Below, in pieces: positions 23,901 through 29,516 of a DNA stretch of 29,516 bases (positions are counted from its first letter, which is position 1; the number at the start of each line of letters is the position of its first letter). The stretch covers positions 1-29,516 of the forward strand of contig JBGSKV010000070.1 in assembly GCA_041740975.1 (NCBI GenBank). The letters run 5' to 3'. The stretch is from JBGSKV01 sp041740975 (GTDB lineage: Bacteria; Bdellovibrionota_B; Oligoflexia; Oligoflexales; JALZUQ01). The position numbers were made by a program, and so were the translations under genes. The notes under the pieces are model-generated. The model was not told the origin of the DNA. It made no database searches and was given only the letters and a program-made list of their open reading frames with translations.

Positions 23901-24080
23901 GCAGCAGGCATCATGCCGGCCGCGTTGGCGTGGGGACCAGGTGCCGAAAGTCGCATACCCATGGCTATTGCCATCTTGGGCGGAGTTATCGTCTCTACAT
24001 TTATGACTTTAATTGTAGTTCCAAGTCTGTATGAAGTGCTCGCGCGCAAGAAGCGTGAAGTCATAGTCTTTCAGGATTGA
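20985..24080 (+). CDS. RND (HAE1/AcrB-type) efflux pump, inner-membrane subunit
   Basis: The 1031 residues are of usual length for AcrB relatives. The start ATG 20985 overlaps the TolC stop. Visible are MKITDASIQKPVFAWMMM, LLPDVDMPNVSVNVSYEGAAPE, the first helix bundle, IVVDDAIMVLENI with the proton-relay pair Asp404-Asp405, and GIAKKNSILLVDYTNT with Lys931 matching AcrB Lys940. Family knowledge predicts a homotrimer using proton motive force to expel hydrophobic compounds from the periplasm or outer leaflet. There is no membrane-fusion (adaptor) gene beside it, although most HAE1 pumps have one. The periplasmic linker must therefore be encoded elsewhere or the partner is atypical. Confidence 0.95.
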   Translation: MKITDASIQKPVFAWMMMAALMIFGWISFQRMGVSLLPDVDMPNVSVNVSYEGAAPEAMEVDVVDILEDAVSGISGVKNVTSTSRSGSASINVEFSLEKNIDIAMQDVQNAISNVIRRLPEGVDPPTISKSNSDDNPIIWAAVWSEKMPSLELMELVNNQIKSQITTVEGVAEVFLGGFVDPSLRVFLTQDKLKEYELTVGDVLSTISSEHAESPAGRIQSEGREYGVRTMGEAQSIMDFRNLPINRRGGAPMYIPLSLSDIADVDFGFAEVRRLSRTNRIPAIGLGVRKQRGSNAVAVADAVKERVAEIAKQLPEGVQIGIRSDSTAFIKEAVAELNHTLVMAAILTAFVCWLFLGSFQATLNVILAIPTSILGTFIVLKFLGFTLNTFTLLGLSLAIGIVVDDAIMVLENIYRHRELGKDPVNASRIGTREISFAAMAATAAIVAIFLPIAYMDGIVGKFLYQFGVTISVAVSISLLEALTLTPMRLAYFGGETQHRGGVGRASDRLFTWLVKYYERVLHVTLRHRYITIFAGILLAGIGIVSTMGLKKEFAPPQDQGFLMIRMNSPTGSALEYTDARVKKIEDVIASRPETDSTFVAIGGFGGGDVDTAFIFLTLKKPKDRPKDAKLGRSPTQQDMQKILREELAKVEGIRSFVMDPSTGGIGGRGRSSPVEFSIVGPDWKELIEISKKFSDELEKTGQVVDLDSDYRPGLFEYGIIPNRKKAAERGVSVSEIDQTVGALFGGVIAGQFSKDARRFDIRVRLDPGDRNSVEDIKKVRVRNNRGELVSLMDIVTIEERPSMQSITRKNRERAISINANLKGGMSQREVMQKVEVLGKTLLPDKYRVIASGSSETMNETAQAIAFALILGLVVGYMVLASQFNSFLDPITVLVALYFGVAGAFMGLYLFGQSINLYSLIGLILLMGIAKKNSILLVDYTNTVRDTGLGVREALLVACPIRLRPILMTSMATAAGIMPAALAWGPGAESRIPMAIAILGGVIVSTFMTLIVVPSLYEVLARKKREVIVFQD

Positions 24081-24086
24081 CCAGAA

Positions 24087-25181
24087 ATGTCTTTTTTGAA
24101 AGCCAAACCGAAAAGAAATCTCGCCATTGTCGCTGTGATTTTTGTTTGTGGGATTTCTATTTTCTATTTTATATGGAATCGGGCCAGATATCCGACGGCA
24201 AGCCATCTCGGCATATTTGTCAGTCAAGACGCTCTTACGTCCGAGGAAGAACTGTTTGAGCGCTTAAGTCCTAAAGGTTGTGAGATCAGTCCCAGTGATA
24301 TCAAAACATTGGTTTTAGAACTTTCTGACTCTGATGGCGTACTTTCATTCCAAAGTGAAACAGCTGAGAAATTCAATCTCAAAACTATCAAACGTTCCAA
24401 AGAAATTTTGATAAATCTGGTGCGACAGCTGAAAAGGCGCGGCTTTTATGTGATTGGTTACTATCAGGTTTTTAAGAATCCTGAATTTGCCAGAGTGTAT
24501 CCGGGTGACGCGGCCCAGCAGTTTGACGGCCGGAGTTTTACGGACAAGAACGCTTTGTTCGTCGATCCGATGAGTTCAAACTTTCAGGGCTACTTTAGTC
24601 AAATGTTGAAAGAATTGTCAGCGTTTCCAGTTGACGCTGCTTTCGATGAAATTATGTTAGATTACATACGCTACCCTGAGTATTCGCAGCTGCGCTATCC
24701 ATACTCTCAGCACGTGAAATACTCTGGCAGAGAAAAAGCTATAACGGATTTTGTTTCTAGAATGAGGTCCGTTGTTCCGCCATCCATTGCTTTGTCCGGA
24801 GCCTTGCTAAGACCGGGCCTGATGGTCGGGCAAAACTATCCACAGCTTTGTGATAGCTTTAATATTATTCGCACGATGATTTATCCTAGTCGTGAGACCA
24901 AAAAGCTTCCTCCGCCGAACGTAAAAGCATGGCGCGAAAATTTTCAAGGTATCGTTAAGCTAAGTGAAAAAATGATTCAAAAAGGCTGCAAGGCCAAGTT
25001 CGAACCGGTTATCGAGGGGTTTGCGATTGCAGAGGACGAATCTGGCCGAAGAAATTATATCAGTCTGCCAGAAAATCAGATGGCCTGGCAGCTGGAAGAA
25101 GTAAAGAAAAAAGGTTGGAAAGTGATCATTTACAATTCTCACTCTGATTTTTCTAACCTATATCGAGTTCTTGGCTACTGA
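24087..25181 (+). CDS. Membrane-anchored DUF4015 / glycoside-hydrolase-like TIM-barrel protein
   Basis: The 364-residue protein has one N-terminal anchor (KRNLAIVAVIFVCGISIFYFIW) and then matches the DUF4015 pattern: TLVLELSDSDGVLSFQSE, RGFYVIGYYQVFKNPEFARVYP, FDGRSFTDKNALFVDP, and the strongest motif FDEIMLDYIRYPEYS. DUF4015 is a predicted glycosidase-like (beta/alpha)8 barrel whose DEIxxDYxRxP acidic residues are thought catalytic. No member is biochemically settled to my knowledge. It starts six bases after the RND stop with no good Shine-Dalgarno, which suggests coupling to the pump. A role in envelope polysaccharide or peptidoglycan processing would be inference. Confidence 0.8.
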   Translation: MSFLKAKPKRNLAIVAVIFVCGISIFYFIWNRARYPTASHLGIFVSQDALTSEEELFERLSPKGCEISPSDIKTLVLELSDSDGVLSFQSETAEKFNLKTIKRSKEILINLVRQLKRRGFYVIGYYQVFKNPEFARVYPGDAAQQFDGRSFTDKNALFVDPMSSNFQGYFSQMLKELSAFPVDAAFDEIMLDYIRYPEYSQLRYPYSQHVKYSGREKAITDFVSRMRSVVPPSIALSGALLRPGLMVGQNYPQLCDSFNIIRTMIYPSRETKKLPPPNVKAWRENFQGIVKLSEKMIQKGCKAKFEPVIEGFAIAEDESGRRNYISLPENQMAWQLEEVKKKGWKVIIYNSHSDFSNLYRVLGY

Positions 25182-25230
25182 GGCAATAGTCGTTGGCATT
25201 GACGGCTTTTTTGGTTATATTCGCCGCCTT

Positions 25231-26868
25231 ATGATTCATCTTAGCAACATCACCAAAAGATTTGGAAACCGCGTCTTATTCAAGGATTCGTCCTTTCAGG
25301 TTATTGCAGGCGACAAAATAGGACTTGTGGGTCCAAACGGCGCTGGCAAGACTACGATATTTAGAATCATCACCACTGGTGATGTCGATGGTGGGACGGT
25401 CAATATCGCTGGCGATACCGTCGTTGGATATTTTTCGCAGGACGTCGGTGACATGAAAGGTCGCTCGGCACTCGAAGAAGTCAAAGCGGGAGCGGGTCGT
25501 GTTTCTTTGTTGGCGGAAGACATTGCGGTCATGGAAAAAAGATTTGAGACCTTTGCTGAGGATCCGCCTTCCGACGATGAAATGACAAAACTCATGGACC
25601 GCTATGGTGAACTGCAAAGTGAGTTTCAGGCCCGTGGTGGTTACGATTTGGACGCGCGAGCCAAAGCTATTCTGACGGGACTTGGCATTGGACCTGAAGA
25701 TTATGATCGTCCGGTCGAAAGCTTCAGTGGTGGCTGGAAAATGCGGATCGCGTTGGCTTGCATCCTGGCGCTCAATCCAGATGTTCTTTTGATGGATGAA
25801 CCGACGAACCATCTGGACATCGAATCTATTATCTGGCTCGAAGAATGGCTGAAGACCTTTAAGGGTGCCATCGTGATGACAAGCCATGATCGCGAGTTTC
25901 TGAACCGAAGTATCAAGCGCATCGTCGAAATTTCCAATGGTGCGATTACCCAATACAGTGGCAACTATGATTTTTACGTTAAGGATCGCGAGATTCGACG
26001 CGAGCAACTCATGGCTTCGTTTAAGCGCCAGCAAGATATGTTAGCAAAAGAAGAAGAGTTCATCGCGCGGTTTGCCGCACGCGCTTCCCACGCGGCGCAA
26101 GTCCAGTCGAGAGTTAAAAAAATAGATAAAATTGAGCGTATTGAAATTCCCACGGAAGCGAAGACGATTCAGTTCAAATTTGACCCTCCGCCACGCAGCG
26201 GCAATGATGTGGTTAAGTTAGAAAATCTCGAGAAAGTGTGGACGCGAGAAGATGGCGTCCAGAAAAAAGTTTTTCATGGCGTCAGCGGTATGGTTCGGCG
26301 CCTCAATAAAATCGCGGTGACCGGGGTCAACGGGGCTGGCAAGTCGACTTTACTGAAAGTCATCACTGGCGAAACAAACTCAACCGGAGGCGTCGCTCAG
26401 TTGGGCGCAGCTGTGCGGGTGGGTTACTTTAGTCAGCATTCTCTGGATCTTTTGAATGAGAAAAATACCGTAATAGAAGAAATCACTCAGCGATTTCCGC
26501 AAATGGGTAACGGACCTATCCGAAGTTTGCTGGGCGCCTTCATGTTTAGTGGTGATGATGTTGATAAAAAAATATCCATGTTGTCCGGTGGAGAGAAGAG
26601 TCGTGTTGTCTTAGCGATTATTTTGGCGAGTCAAGCCAATCTATTGGTGCTCGATGAGCCGACCAACCATCTTGATATTGAGTCGCGCGAGATATTACTG
26701 GAGGCGCTCAATAATTTTGATGGAACGGTTATGATTGTCAGCCATGATCGCCATTTTCTTAAGTCCGTCGTCAATCGCGTGTTTGAAATCAATCATGGCG
26801 AGATGCACGTATATGAAGGTGACTATGACTATTATCTATCGAAACGACCGAGTATGCACCGCTCCTAA
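25231..26868 (+). CDS. ABC-F family ATPase
   Basis: The chosen start ATG 25231 gives MIHLSNITKRFGNRVLF, the standard opening of ABC-F proteins. A frame open from 25171 only adds an unrelated leader overlapping the previous gene. The 545 residues hold two ATP-binding cassettes with no membrane domain. The first has GLVGPNGAGKTT, FSGGWKMRIALA and LLMDEPTNHLDIES; the second has VNGAGKSTLL, LSGGEKSRVVLA and LVLDEPTNHLDIES. A charged linker joins them (KRQQDMLAKEEEFIARFAARASHAAQVQSR). ABC-F proteins bind the ribosomal E site and relieve stalled translation or protect against antibiotics. The linker places it near the YbiT/YkpA-like groups, but that is a visual judgement. Confidence 0.92.
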   Translation: MIHLSNITKRFGNRVLFKDSSFQVIAGDKIGLVGPNGAGKTTIFRIITTGDVDGGTVNIAGDTVVGYFSQDVGDMKGRSALEEVKAGAGRVSLLAEDIAVMEKRFETFAEDPPSDDEMTKLMDRYGELQSEFQARGGYDLDARAKAILTGLGIGPEDYDRPVESFSGGWKMRIALACILALNPDVLLMDEPTNHLDIESIIWLEEWLKTFKGAIVMTSHDREFLNRSIKRIVEISNGAITQYSGNYDFYVKDREIRREQLMASFKRQQDMLAKEEEFIARFAARASHAAQVQSRVKKIDKIERIEIPTEAKTIQFKFDPPPRSGNDVVKLENLEKVWTREDGVQKKVFHGVSGMVRRLNKIAVTGVNGAGKSTLLKVITGETNSTGGVAQLGAAVRVGYFSQHSLDLLNEKNTVIEEITQRFPQMGNGPIRSLLGAFMFSGDDVDKKISMLSGGEKSRVVLAIILASQANLLVLDEPTNHLDIESREILLEALNNFDGTVMIVSHDRHFLKSVVNRVFEINHGEMHVYEGDYDYYLSKRPSMHRS

Positions 26869-26891
26869 ACTTTCAATTTAAGATCTCCTTT

Positions 26892-28715
26892 ATGTCTCTC
26901 ATCAGTCTTCAAGATATTACGAAAACATTCAAGGTCGAGCCTTTATTCACAGATATATCCTTCACCATAGCGGAGCGGGATCGCGTTGGCATCATCGGCC
27001 CCAATGGCGCTGGCAAATCGACGCTTATGAAAATTCTGACGTGTGCGATGACTCCGGATGAGGGTGAAGTCATTCTCAAAAAAGGAACGCGTCTGGTCTA
27101 TGTCAGTCAACATCCAACGTTTCCCGCTGGCGATACCATTTTCCAGATTGTCGCCAAGGCATTGGCAGATAGTCGCAAGATGGTCGTGGACGATTTGACT
27201 CCAGCCGATCAAGCGCAGGTCTATAAGGTGCTCGCAAAAACTGGGTTTGAAAACGACTGGGAAGCGGTAGAAACTCTTTCGGGAGGCTGGCGTAAGCGCC
27301 TGAGTATCGCGCAAGCTCTTGTTCAGGAGCCAGATTTGCTTTTGCTAGATGAGCCGACGAACCATCTGGATTTGGAAAGTATTTTGTGGCTAGAGAACTT
27401 GTTAAAGCAAGCCCACTTCGCAGTAGGTGTTATCAGCCATGATCGTTATTTTTTAGATAATGTGGCGACTCGTGTCTTGGAAATCAATAAGGTCTATCCC
27501 GGTGGTATGTTTATCAGCGACGGTAGCTACGCCGAATTTCTTGGAAAAAAAGCTGAGTTTTTGGCTGGTCAACGTCACCAGCAAGAGGCCCTCGCGAATA
27601 AAGTGCGTCGAGAAGTCGAGTGGTTGAGTCGTGGCCCCAAGGCTCGTACCACCAAGCAACAGGCGCGCATTCAAAGTGCCGGGAAATTGCAGGAAGACTT
27701 GGCGGATGTTCGCAATCGGACTCAAAAGAATGAAATCGAATTTTCGTTTAATGCCAGTCAGCGGAAAACGAAAAAGCTTATGGAACTGGAAAAAGTTTCC
27801 AAATCCTTTGATGGTCGAGACATCATAAAGAAATTGGACCTGATCTTATCACCCGGAATGAAGCTCGGGCTTTTGGGTTTAAATGCTACCGGTAAAAGCA
27901 CACTTCTAAAAATTATGAACGAAATGTACCCAATCGATGAAGGGACTCTGAAGCGCGCCGACAATCTTAAGGTGGTGTACTTCGAGCAGCATCGAGACAC
28001 CTTGGATCCAAACATTACGTTGAAAAAGTCTCTCTCACCAGACGGAGATAGCGTTGTCATAGGTGATCGGCAACTTCACGTGGTGAGCTGGGCCAAAAAG
28101 TTTTTGTTCCGCGCCGATCAACTTGATACTTTAGTCGGTAAACTTTCAGGTGGCGAACAGGCGAGAGTTCAAATCGCTCGCCTTTTGACGCAACCGGCCG
28201 ATATTTTACTGATGGATGAGCCGACCAACGATATCGACATCGAAACTTTGGAGGTTCTTGAAGATAGTCTAGCTGAGTTTCCAGGTGCCTTAGTCTTCGT
28301 GACGCATGACCGCTATATGCTCGATCGTGTTTCCAATATTTTGCTGGCCTTAGATGGTCAGGGTGGCGTGACCTATTATGCAGACTTTCAGCAATGGCAG
28401 AATGCTCAGAAAGCGGCCCCTAGGCCGTCGTCTGTCGCGAAGCCCTCAATGGAAAAGAGCTCATCGGATAAGGATGTCAAATCCAAGACCATTAAGAAAT
28501 TGAGCTATCTTGAGCAGCGTGAGTTTGAACAAATGGAGGCCAGAATTCAAGCAGCCGAGCAGCTGCAAGAGCGCTGTCAGGCCGATCTCGCGACACTTTC
28601 AGATAAAAGTGACGCCAACATTATCAAAGATAAGTATGATTCATTTATGCGCGCCCAAAAAGAATTAGAAGAGCTTTACGATCGTTGGGCTGAACTTGAA
28701 AATAAATTGAAATAG
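26892..28715 (+). CDS. uup: Uup-type ABC-F ATPase with C-terminal coiled coil
   Basis: The 607 residues have two ABC cassettes: IIGPNGAGKSTLMKIL, LSGGWRKRLSIA and LLLDEPTNHLDLES in the first; LLGLNATGKSTLLKI, LSGGEQARVQIA and LLMDEPTNDIDIE in the second. The linker contains the Uup hallmark VEWLSRGPKARTTKQQARI. The C-terminal region after about residue 525 is a helical hairpin (SYLEQREFEQMEARIQAAEQLQERC, then AQKELEELYDRWAELENKL), as in Uup, where it binds DNA or the ribosome. Uup in E. coli affects transposon excision and ribosome function. It starts 23 bases after the other ABC-F gene and has no strong ribosome-binding site. The crcB gene follows after eight bases. Confidence 0.92.
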   Translation: MSLISLQDITKTFKVEPLFTDISFTIAERDRVGIIGPNGAGKSTLMKILTCAMTPDEGEVILKKGTRLVYVSQHPTFPAGDTIFQIVAKALADSRKMVVDDLTPADQAQVYKVLAKTGFENDWEAVETLSGGWRKRLSIAQALVQEPDLLLLDEPTNHLDLESILWLENLLKQAHFAVGVISHDRYFLDNVATRVLEINKVYPGGMFISDGSYAEFLGKKAEFLAGQRHQQEALANKVRREVEWLSRGPKARTTKQQARIQSAGKLQEDLADVRNRTQKNEIEFSFNASQRKTKKLMELEKVSKSFDGRDIIKKLDLILSPGMKLGLLGLNATGKSTLLKIMNEMYPIDEGTLKRADNLKVVYFEQHRDTLDPNITLKKSLSPDGDSVVIGDRQLHVVSWAKKFLFRADQLDTLVGKLSGGEQARVQIARLLTQPADILLMDEPTNDIDIETLEVLEDSLAEFPGALVFVTHDRYMLDRVSNILLALDGQGGVTYYADFQQWQNAQKAAPRPSSVAKPSMEKSSSDKDVKSKTIKKLSYLEQREFEQMEARIQAAEQLQERCQADLATLSDKSDANIIKDKYDSFMRAQKELEELYDRWAELENKLK

Positions 28716-28723
28716 GGAAAGTT

Positions 28724-29107
28724 ATGCTTAGGTTGTTTTACCTTGGAGTATTTGGCCTCGTTGGAATTTACAGCCGGTATTTTTTAGATCATTTTCTTCA
28801 GGGTTCTTACGGCCAACCACATTACCTCAGTACGATGATTGTCAATCTCCTCGGTTCATTTTTAGTGGGAATTGTATTTGTTTTCAGTGTGGAACGCCTG
28901 ATGCTTTCTCAGGATTTTCGCATTGCTATCATCGTGGGACTACTTGGTGGCTTTACGACTTTCAGTGCTTTTAGTTTGGATGCAATGCGGCTTATCAACG
29001 CCCAACGAGTTGGTATGCTGATGACGTATGTCGGTGTCAGTGTCTTTGGTGGCATCTTATGTTGTTTCCTGGGTATGATTTTAACCAAACGAATATTAGC
29101 TCTGTAG
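28724..29107 (+). CDS. crcB: CrcB/FluC fluoride channel
   Basis: The 127 residues, four hydrophobic helices and two hallmark motifs identify the Fluc family: NLLGSFLVGIVF in helix 2 (the Asn lines the pore) and GLLGGFTTFSAFSLD in helix 3 (the phenylalanine box and the central Na+ site). These small proteins form dual-topology dimers that let toxic fluoride leave the cell. AGGGA lies before ATG 28724. It is last in the row of ABC-F genes, eight bases after uup, so it lacks its own leader and I see no fluoride riboswitch. A terminal hairpin of the repeat family follows ten bases after the stop. Confidence 0.93.
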   Translation: MLRLFYLGVFGLVGIYSRYFLDHFLQGSYGQPHYLSTMIVNLLGSFLVGIVFVFSVERLMLSQDFRIAIIVGLLGGFTTFSAFSLDAMRLINAQRVGMLMTYVGVSVFGGILCCFLGMILTKRILAL

Positions 29108-29116
29108 GTTTATGAA

Positions 29117-29148
29117 CACTCGCCATGCGAGTGATAGTTGTTTTCATT
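29117..29148 (+). terminator. Hairpin after crcB, at the left edge of repeat copy 2
   Basis: CACTCGC (29117-29123), loop CAT, GCGAGTG (29127-29133), then ATAGTTGTTTTCATT. It works plausibly as an intrinsic terminator. It also occupies the same position as the hairpins at both ends of copy 1, with a different stem sequence. Confidence 0.6.
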
Positions 29149-29516
29149 AAGCTCCGCCTATCACACTCACTTTTTGCTGCGTGCATTGCATCGTGTCGAA
29201 CTTCCCAGCTATGGCGTGCCCAGGGACGTTCGGCTGAATGCGTCCCTGCATCCGCCTTCACTAATGTCGCTCGCATCCGGCTCGCTCCGTTCCCTGTGCC
29301 CGCAATTGCTGGGAGGTTCGACCCGAAGCAACGCCAAAGCAAAAAGCGACGGTGAGGCTCCGCCAAACTGGTTACCTCCATCGAGCAACCGTTGCGGAGG
29401 CAACTCGTGCGGGAACGCACTCGAGAGCGGAGCCTCGCTGTCACAGTTTTTACCCGATGGTTGGCTGGGACGGTTGAGCCGGCTTAAATTTGGCTGGGCA
29501 TTGAGGCTGCATCAGC
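29149..29516. repeat. Structured interspersed repeat, copy 2 (cut by window end)
   Basis: It begins with AAGCTCCGCC and 12 further bases (29149-29170) that are the exact inverse of 7665-7686, then TTTTT. A long imperfect hairpin follows (arms 29171-29209 and 29308-29345; best pairs TCGAACTTCCCAGC with GCTGGGAGGTTCGA, and TTTTTGCT with AGCAAAAA), with an inner CAGGGACG/CGTCCCTG stem (29221-29248). From 29353 to the window end the sequence matches 7438-7601 with 13 of 164 bases different and no gap. The ten-pair closing stem (29354-29363 with 29427-29436) is perfect here. The remaining right part must lie beyond 29516. Confidence 0.85.

Noticed and set aside
28700..28724. Fluoride riboswitch before crcB
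   Set aside because: Only eight bases separate crcB from uup, leaving no room for the aptamer.
29037..29444. Frames of 64-135 codons on both strands at the crcB 3' end and repeat copy 2
   Set aside because: They run across crcB, the hairpins and the repeat core. Their composition is that of structured GC-rich DNA, and they are not conserved in copy 1.
1..29516. CRISPR arrays, tRNA or rRNA genes, transposase genes
   Set aside because: No regularly spaced direct repeats, no cloverleaf with tRNA invariant bases, no rRNA-like blocks and no DDE or HUH transposase frames were seen on either strand.

Overview
This window looks like a chromosomal segment of a Gram-negative, aerobic, probably free-living bacterium. 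Outer-membrane export genes (a TolC-like channel and an RND pump), several lipoproteins and Sec signal peptides, cyclopropane-type lipid enzymes and a persulfide dioxygenase support this. Small Cys-rich secreted repeat proteins and many orphan exported proteins are reminiscent of Bdellovibrionota or related predatory/environmental deltaproteobacteria-like lineages, but nothing in the window fixes the taxon. I see no rRNA, tRNA, CRISPR array or transposase gene.

Layout. 1-2646: two adjacent plus-strand genes for surface proteins that share a four-cysteine repeat. The first is cut by the window edge and ends in a LamG-like domain; the second is a lipoprotein ending in a fibronectin-III-like domain. 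2651-4394: three minus-strand genes (exported Cys-rich orphan; FAH-family hydrolase; small helical protein). 4628-7151: an exported alpha/beta hydrolase and a large membrane protein of unknown role. 7152-7724 has no gene but holds a long, highly structured repeat. 7725-13037: a five-gene, translationally coupled minus-strand operon for modifying membrane fatty acids (acyl desaturase, flavoprotein, DUF1365, cyclopropane synthase, second CFA-like methyltransferase), with a good promoter at 13094-13122. 13208-14707: APC amino-acid permease. 15025-16827: a divergent sulfur module, with an ETHE1-like persulfide dioxygenase facing a split YeeE/YedE transporter. 16860-19449: three exported proteins (orphan, esterase-like, lipoprotein). 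19729-25181: TolC, RND pump and a DUF4015 TIM-barrel protein, behind a clear promoter. 25231-29107: two ABC-F ATPases and a CrcB/FluC fluoride channel.

The most unusual content is the repeat at 7155-7722, which recurs, truncated by the window edge, at 29117-29516. The two copies align without gaps over 164 bases with 13 differences (7438-7601 versus 29353-29516). A 22-base sequence ending one copy is repeated exactly, inverted, at the start of the other. Both lie just after gene 3' ends. Each carries a long hairpin whose sequence differs completely between copies, although the pairing is kept. No protein is encoded. I do not recognise the family: it may be a large structured RNA, or a non-autonomous mobile element acting through folded nucleic acid. 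It is the best candidate here for an undescribed system.
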